DNA of 64,000 nucleotides from Sipunculus nudus (Eukaryota; Annelida; Sipuncula; Golfingiida; Sipunculidae). The stretch covers positions 46,287,058 to 46,351,057 of the forward strand of contig CM049310.1 of the NCBI GenBank assembly GCA_026874595.1, read 5' to 3'. Positions 56,800-64,000 of this stretch are shown here, in pieces. The stretch's first letter is position 1; each line of letters starts with the position of its first letter. The position numbers were made by a program, and so were the translations under genes. The notes under the pieces were generated by a model. That model saw only the letters and a list, made by a program, of their open reading frames with translations, was not told the origin of the DNA and ran no database searches.

Positions 56800-57905
56800 T
56801 AAAAAAGAACTTACCTGGCCCTTTATCTCCCTTGCTGCACCTTTGTTTAATTATGGAACAGTATAATACATCCACAGAAGAAGTGTATGCATCACCGAGT
56901 CCTGAATATATCTGAATATAAGGAAGTCTCCCTGATAGTAAGGTACAACAAGAGTTCACAGTAGTGGATCCAGGATTTAGGAAATGGGGGGTCCAACCAA
57001 GGAGGACTAATGACAACCCTCAAAAAAAGGGTCACCAGGTCCGGAAAGGGGGGGTCAAGGCCGCAAAATTTTGCCGGAAACCATTAAAAAAGCTTGCAGC
57101 GTAAGAAAAAAGGGGGGGGGGGTCCGGACCCCACGGACCCCTCCCCAGGATCCGCTTCTGGTTCACTTGGTGATGTGATCAATGATAGGCCTGTACTTGC
57201 ACATGAGGTCACGTCGGAAACACCACCAGCACAAGGAAAGCTTAGTTTCCATTTCTAACCCACAGCAACAGTTCGTATTAGATAACAAGAAGGTTAACAC
57301 GTCCAGAGACACAATTCACAGAAGGAGTTTCGAACCAAAATCCTGCGACCTTGACTCCCTCCTATCCGAACCAGAGGACCTATTTTTAGGTTTCCTTTAT
57401 GTCTTTCTTGGTTGGACCCTACCCTTTCCCCGCTCTCCGTATTAGTACCAAATATCCATGTTAATTCTATATGACAAAGGAAGCATATTTTCAAGGGAAT
57501 ACACGTAATCTAGGTCCCCCCGGGGTCCCATGGAGCGTGAGAATTCCGATACCTAACACATGCCAGACTTTGATGTGCGTGTGTTGCTATGAAGTTAGCA
57601 AGTCCCTTTGTTGAAATTAATCTGACAGACAAATAAATACCGACGTCTATAAACGGTAGATAATGGTGCAGAATTGCCTGAACCTACACTGACTCCTAGA
57701 TTCTGAACATATCAGCAAAACACAAACGAGAATTACGTACCAATATCATCAAAGATCAAAATAAACCAAAATTTAATAATAATAAAAAAATAAAATTGGT
57801 TTACAAAAATTGGTCTAAACTGACAATTGGGATCACTCACATAAGGGGAGCGGAACAGCATTACAATCATCTAGACAATTGATAAGCGACGAACACCTGT
57901 ACGTG
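56800..57905. repeat. Segmental duplication, copy A
   Basis: 56810-56955 plus 57170-57320 match 59487-59780 (e.g. 'aacagttcgtattagataac', 'aggttaacacgtccagagac'). 57480-57905 matches 63690-64000 ('gtgagaattccnatacctaa', 'cgagaattacgt', 'agacaattnatnagcgacg'). Copy A contains a family B MITE that copy B lacks, and lacks the large insertion that copy B has. Confidence 0.85.
56959..57162. mobile_element. MITE family B, copy 4, with empty site in copy B
   Basis: CAGTAGTGGATCCAGG ... CCAGGATCCGCTTCTG, flanked by GTTCA on both sides. Copy B (near 59632) reads straight through the site without it. Confidence 0.82.
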
Positions 57906-57959
57906 GACTATTAGCAATTTAAGACAGTTAACCAGCATTAAAAACATGAATAGAAAGAA

Positions 57960-59280
57960 CCAGCATCACACACATGTAGACAAGGGACCACCATCACACC
58001 CAAAGTGTAGACCAACATCACACGCATGTAGACAGTGGCCCCGCATCACACACATATAGACAAAGGACAACCATCACACCCAAAGTGTAGACCAACATCA
58101 CACGCATGTAGACAGTGGCCCCGCATCACACACATATAGACAAAGGACAACCATCACACCCAAAGTGTAGACCAACATCACACGCATGTAGACAGTGGCC
58201 CCGCATCACACACATATAGACAAAGGACAACCATCACACCCAAAGTGTAGACCAACATCACACGCATGTAGACAGTGGCCCCGCATCACACACATATAGA
58301 CAAAGGACAACCATCACACCCAAAGTGTAGACCAACATCACACGCATGTAGACAGTGGCCCCACATCACACACATACAGACAAAGGACAACCATCACACC
58401 CAAAGTGTAGACCAACATCACACGCATGTAGACAGTGGCCCCACATCACACACATATAGACAAAGGACAACCATCACACCCAAAGTGTAGACCAACATCA
58501 CTCGCATGTAGACAGTGGCCCCACATCACACACATATAGACAAAGGACAACCATCACACCCAAAGTGTAGACCAACATCACACGCATGTAGACAGTGGCC
58601 CCACATCACACACATATAGACAAAGGACAACCATCACACCCAAAGTGTAGACCAACATCACACGCATGTAGACAGTGGCCCCGCATCACACACATATAGA
58701 CAAAGGACAACCATCACACCCAAAGTGTAGACCAACATCACTCGCATGTAGACAGTGGCCCCACATCACACACATATAGACAAAGGACAACCATCACACC
58801 CAAAGTGTAGACCAACATCACACGCATGTAGACAGTGGCCCCGCATCACACACATATAGACAAAGGACAACCATCACACCCAAAGTGTAGACCAACATCA
58901 CTCGCATGTAGACAGTGGCCCCGCATCACACACATATAGACAAAGGACAACCATCACACCCAAAGTGTAGACCAACATCACACGCATGTAGACAGTGGCC
59001 CCGCATCACACACATATAGACAAGGGACCACCATCACACCCAAAGTGTAGACCAACATCACTCGCATGTAGACAGTGGCCCCGCATCACACACATATAGA
59101 CAAAGGACAACCATCACACCCAAAGTGTAGACCAACATCACACGCATGTAGACAGTGGCCCCGCATCACACACATATAGACAAGGGACCACCATCACACC
59201 CAAAGTGTAGACCAACATCACTCGCATGTAGACAGTGGCCCCGCATCCGAACATATAGACAAAGGACAACCATCACACAC
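57960..59280. repeat. 80-bp satellite, about 16 near-identical units
   Basis: Unit = 'cacgcatgtagacagtggcc' + 'ccgcatcacacacatataga' + 'caaaggacaaccatcacacc' + 'caaagtgtagaccaacatca'. Three units fit exactly 240 bases (58021 to 58261). Only a few single-base variants occur (cacg/ctcg, ccgc/ccac, cata/caca). Decaying ~20-base subunits continue to about 59390. Confidence 0.95.
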
Positions 59281-59439
59281 ATGACGCCATTGGACCACCA
59301 TTACACAAAAGACAGTGGACCACAATCGCACATATGTAGACAAAACAATTCAAATTCACATATATAGACACTGGACCACCATCACCCCAACCCCCTTTCC
59401 TTTTATAGGCTTTATCATTAGTCTTCATTTGTTAGACCC

Positions 59440-60303
59440 TTCATTTTCCTAAATCCTGAATCCCCCCCCCCCCCCCTCGTGAAATCAACTTACCTGGCCC
59501 CTTGATCTCCTTTGCTGAAGCTTTGTTTAATTAGGGTACAGTATAATACATCCCTTCTTGGAATGCATTAGCGAGTCCTGAATATATCTGAATATAAAGA
59601 AGTCTCCCTGATAGTAGAGTACAACAAGAGTTCACCTAGTCCATTGAAGAATAACAGGCCTATACTTGCACACCACCAGCACAAGGAAATCTTAGTTTCA
59701 ATTTCTAACTCACAGCAACAGTTCGTATTAGATAACAAGAAGGTTAACACGTCCAGAGACACAATTCACAAATGCTAACGAGGCTCAGTGGCGGATCCAG
59801 GGGGGGGGGGGGGGGATGTGAAGGGGCTTCGGACCTCCCCCCCCCCCCACCTTTTTTTTTAGCCGAAACAACTTGTTTAAGGTTTTCAAACCAAATTTTT
59901 CTACTTTGACCCCCTCCTTGCCGGACCAGAGGACCGTAAACAGGTTTTCTTTAAGCCGTTCTTGGTCTGACACTGATCTTTCCAAAGTCATGGATCATGT
60001 TTGCACAGGGAAAAAGACGGAGAATTAAGCTAAAAGAACATATGTGACATTAAGTCAAAGAACATTCCGTCGACATGCAACGTTTGTTTCTCAGTGCGAC
60101 CACGTGACGCCAAACAATACTTAGTTTAATAGCTTATAGCTGACTCTTTTGATGTATAACTGTCTCTTTAAAACAAGACATATAGCATATGGCTGAAACA
60201 ACGTCTGCATTAACCCTGAATAAACTTTCCCGCTCTCCGTATATACCCCTAATTGACCATATATCTATGTTCATACTATGTTCATATGTTCATACTCAAC
60301 GTA
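59440..60303. repeat. Segmental duplication, copy B (left part)
   Basis: Counterpart of 56800-57475, up to 'cccgctctccgtat' (60228) and the insertion point. A family B element with long G and C runs occupies 59788-59990 and has a degraded counterpart at 57343-57425. Confidence 0.82.
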
Positions 60304-63300
60304 GAGTGGCGTATACCTAAGGGGGGGGCCGGCGGCAGGGGCGGTCCGCCCCGGGCGGCACATTTTGGGGGGCGGCATTTCGGGAGTTCCACAAAAAGTA
60401 CAAATTTGACCTTTTTATCCAATGTTCAAGTATTCCAGGGATTATAAACTGGATATTTGAACCTACCAAATGATTAGCAAACGATTTGCACATTTTTTGG
60501 GGCCGCATTTCTGGGATTTAGTATAATCAGTGACATAAGGAGTTCCACAAAAATTACAAATTTGGCCTTTTTGTCTCATGTTCAAGATTCCAGGGATTAT
60601 AAACTGGACAGTGGAACCTACCAAATTATTAGCGAACGTTTTGCATTTGGGGGGGGGGCATTTCTTGGATTTAGTTTAATCAGTGGCATAAGGAGTTCCA
60701 CAAAAATTACAAAATTGGCCTTTTTGTCCCATGTTCAAGTATTCCAGGGATTATAAACTGGACAGTGGAACCTACCAAATTATTAGCGAACGTTTTGCAT
60801 TTTTTTTTTGGGGGGGGGGGGGGCATTTCTTGGATTTAGTTTAATCAGTGGCATAAGGAGTTCCACAAAAATTACAAAATTGGCCTTTTTGTCCCATGTT
60901 CAAGTATTCCAGGGATTATAAACTGGACAGTGGAACCTACCGAATTATTAGCGAACGTTTTGCATTTTTTTTTGGGGGGGGGGGCATTTCTTGGATTTAG
61001 TTTAATCAGTGGCATAAGGAGTTCCACAAAAATTACAAAATTGGCCTTTTTGTCCCATGTTCAAGTATTCCAGGGATTATAAACTGGACAGTGGAACCTA
61101 CAGAATGATTAGCGAACGAATTGTACATTTGTTGGGGGCGGCATTTCTTGGATTTAGTATAATCAGTGGCAGAAGAGGTTCCTCAAAATGTTCAAATTTG
61201 GCATTTTTGTCCCATTTCAAGAATTTCAGAGATTAAAAATTTGGCGGTGGAACCAACAAAATTATTTGCGGACGATCTCTATAGAGGCAAGAAATACATA
61301 TCTGTAGTTATTCTTTGTTAGATCTGTGGTCTTGCAATGTCAGAACGCCATCGATAAACTGACAATTCATTCAAAAATCCTGCATTTTAGGGCGGTCGTC
61401 GTTTACAGAAATCCCTAGCAGCATCTGATAATCACCAGGGGAAAACCCTGCCAGAAAACAAATGGCACCAGGTAGTGGGGGTAGGGTGTCTGTCGTACAT
61501 ATTGTGCGAAAAATATTTGACGAATTGTGTTGCTCTTTCCTTGGAAAGTATTAGGAATATCCATTCTTGAACCCTTGAATTCCCGAAATTCCAGGATATT
61601 TAAACAGCCTGAAACAACCTGAAATGCCATTTTTTCCATGATTCTTCATTCTCTAACATCAGTCTCGTTAAAATACAGACGTTTACACTATCGTGTATAT
61701 AATGAGTACTACCTAAATGCCTGAGTCTTTTGATTAACCAATATGACCTGCATGATCTTTTATGTAACGTGAATAAAACCAATAAACACCCAGACCTATA
61801 AATGAATTATTTTAACTTTAAAATATAATTCTACAAGAATGGGACTCGGGGGCAGTCCAGTTTTCGATGATCTTTGACTTGTAACTATTTTTGGACATTT
61901 AAAGTACAGGTTAATGTGAGGAGGACATTAATTCAACCTAGCTTAACCTAACCTCTAATTTTATTGGAATTGGAAGATATGAAAGATGATTAGGGCAAGG
62001 AAACTGTTCCTGCAGAGAATAACGAAAAATACGCATACCCCGTTGGTAGTAGAAGCGGACCCAAGGGGAGTCCATAGGGTCCGTCCCCCTTTTCCACTGA
62101 AATATTTTTTAATCGTAAGAGACCAATTTTGAGGCCTGGAACTTTCGCCCTCAACCCACCCCAATCATTTTCCGGAAAAGGGGTCCTTGTTTTGTCGTTA
62201 CTTCTCCTGGGTTGAACCCCTTCTTTTCGTAAAGCGAGCTAGATTCAAGTGTTTTTTTCAAATTTACTGACCACACACGTGTGTCAGAGCCTTTGTCAAA
62301 TGTCAGCGCTAACATGCATAAATCCGTCACTGAAAGCAAGCTTATCCGTATGCACGGAAGCCCTTAAATCGGTTTAATTCTTGGCTTGAGGTGACCACAA
62401 AGAAATTCCGGTCTTTGCCGAAGGCAGTTCGGCTGTTTTCGGTGATAGCCTCCGCTCTTATCAGAAAACTCGCAAAAATCACTCTAAATGATATGTTCAT
62501 TAAAAAATATTTATTCAAATATCGGCTATGTCACTGAGGGAACAATAACCTTTAAAATGAGGTATTGCAAAGTATCATACGCAACGCGGTTTTGGAGAAC
62601 ATTGCGAACACAGGTGGACCGAATTCCTTTTATAAGTAATAGATTATAACTGTCCGGCGGGATGAATCCCCCTGGCCGCTTAGCCACATGTTCAATATAC
62701 GTATCAAGTATCAGTTTTAATTTTTAGAGTTCAAAACTTAAATTAAAGATATATTTACCTGTACTGTTAATTCCGTTATTAACAGTTTCATTATCTACTA
62801 CCTACAGACAATTGTTGTATATTGTGACAAATCATTTGGAATTAAATTATAACATATATTTAAATCATATAATTACTTGAAATTTATTTAAATACTTTAT
62901 TGAGTAACAAATAGTCATGAGTTTTTAAATAAAACCTCGCAAAGTGCATAATCACTATAATTCTAAAATGATTTTGATGTAGCCTTGAATTAAAGTATGC
63001 TTTTAACTTTGAGGATATTTAAATTAAACAAAGTCAGTTAATCCAAACATAGGATTTTTTATGTGAAAAAAAATAAACATGCCCTGAGTACATACATATG
63101 CTAAACTCATGAATTACGCTGTTTTAGTAAAGACTTAATGACTTGCATGCAGCAGTACCATGCATATCTCAATAGCTCTATTAGGTGTACTTGCTGTCAT
63201 ATGCGATAACAAGAGGTGGAATTATAGATGTGACAAAGTATTTGTATGCGTCGAGAATGGAATAACAATCACCAAATAAAGTTTTTTTCCCAAGTTGAGT

Positions 63301-63681
63301 ATAAAGTAATCATGAATCGTGTTTACATGAATGATGAAGGATCAATTCCCCACATTATATGTGTGTCCTGCAGTGTAAACTTTTAATAGTTACAATTTAT
63401 TCGTTTTATTCCTTTCTATTCACTTCATAATGAAATATGCTTGTTTGAGCTTCGAGCGATCTTTTGATTTACATTAGCAAAGAGATGTCTGCTCTTTAAT
63501 ATGTGGCGACAGAATTCCCTGCCAGTGAATCCATATCATATAATTGCGTTGTTGTCAAATACAAGCCTGTCACAAGGACATTTGAATCAATATGTTTCAA
63601 TATCAGTTTTGTAATGTTTTGTTAGAGGGGCGGCAATTTCTAAGACCGCCCTGGGTGGCAATGAGACTAGGTACGCCGCTG
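60304..63681. mobile_element. ~3.4-kb non-autonomous hAT-like element with target duplication
   Basis: Ends GAGTGGCGTATACCTAA and TAGGTACGCCGCTG (inverted), flanked by TCAACGTA (or 9 bp TCAACGTAG) at 60296 and 63682. GGCGGT/CCGCCC-rich subterminal blocks lie on both sides. The left part is a tandem repeat. From 61190 to 63600 no transposase or other gene was recognised, apart from a family B-like piece at about 62047-62250. Confidence 0.78.
60385..61190. repeat. ~160-bp tandem repeat inside the 3.4-kb element
   Basis: 'agttccacaaaaa' recurs at 60385, 60541, 60694, 60859 and 61020 (spacing 156, 153, 165, 161). Each unit has 'tattccagggattataaact', a T/G run and 'gcatttcttggatttag'. Confidence 0.9.
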
Positions 63682-64000
63682 TCAACGTAGCATATTTTTA
63701 AGGGAATATGCGTACTGTCAGTCACCCCGGAGTCCCATGGAGTGTGAGAATTCCAATACCTAACACATGCCAGCCCTTGATGTTGGTTTTTTAGCTAAGA
63801 AGTTAGCTAGTTCGCTAACTTAGATAGAAATCTGACAAAAAACAAATACCGACGTTTATTAACGGTAGATACAGGTTCAGAAATGTCTGACCCTACACTG
63901 ATCCCTTGAATCTGAAGATATCAGCAAAACGAGAATTACGTCCCAATATCATCCATGATCAACCATTTAGACAATTAATCAGCGACGTACACCTGAACGT
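63682..64000. repeat. Segmental duplication, copy B (right part, runs off window)
   Basis: Resumes homology to 57475-57905 immediately after the insertion. The window ends where copy A would enter the 80-bp satellite. Confidence 0.82.

Noticed and set aside
57960-59280. CRISPR-like regular array
   Set aside because: The whole 80-bp unit repeats with no unique spacers, in a eukaryotic setting; it is a satellite.

Overview
The window looks like a bivalve-mollusc-type metazoan genome. The genes have small exons with GT-AG introns. The DNA is AT-rich and full of TA and GA microsatellites and poly(C) tracts. Many short terminal-inverted-repeat (TIR) elements, tRNA-headed SINEs and satellites are present. 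Repeats ending in a 'gctatagctc...caggtgagctaaaa' type sequence (around 2930 and 3300) are, from memory, common in bivalve genomes. The species assignment is inference only.

Three genes can be supported. (1) A secreted or membrane laminin-G/EGF protein lies on the minus strand from about 29165 leftwards past base 1. It has a TATA box, a signal-peptide exon, a first LamG domain split over two exons, a second LamG domain split over four exons, and then at least ten EGF modules with Notch/Crumbs-like calcium-binding sequence. Intron phases agree from exon to exon, except that the link between LamG-1 (25790) and the next recognised exon (15636) was not found. (2) and (3) Two paralogous class A GPCR genes lie on the plus strand (31603-38467 and 48989-53507). 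Each has a TATA box, a small first exon, a second exon for the extended extracellular N terminus, and one large exon carrying all seven transmembrane segments. GPCR-1 and the LamG/EGF gene are divergent, with about 2.3 kb between their TATA boxes.

Everything else is intron or intergenic repeat. From 1 to 29 kb, the LamG/EGF introns hold a ~340-bp tandem repeat, a ~150-bp repeat, a decayed LINE reverse transcriptase split by a CACTG-ended element, several MITE families, and a 45-bp minisatellite copied from the exon 3/intron 3 boundary. From 31 to 38 kb, the GPCR-1 introns hold a tRNA-headed SINE, MITEs and a 1.44-kb element with an 8-bp target duplication. From 40 to 46 kb, a minisatellite is split by a ~4.05-kb TIR element. 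From 54 to 64 kb there is a 45-bp minisatellite, then two copies of a segmental duplication separated by an 80-bp satellite; the second copy is interrupted by a ~3.4-kb element with an 8-9 bp target duplication.

The two receptors are probably duplicates serving related ligand signalling. Nothing in the sequence ties the LamG/EGF protein to them functionally. No prokaryotic, viral or CRISPR features were seen.
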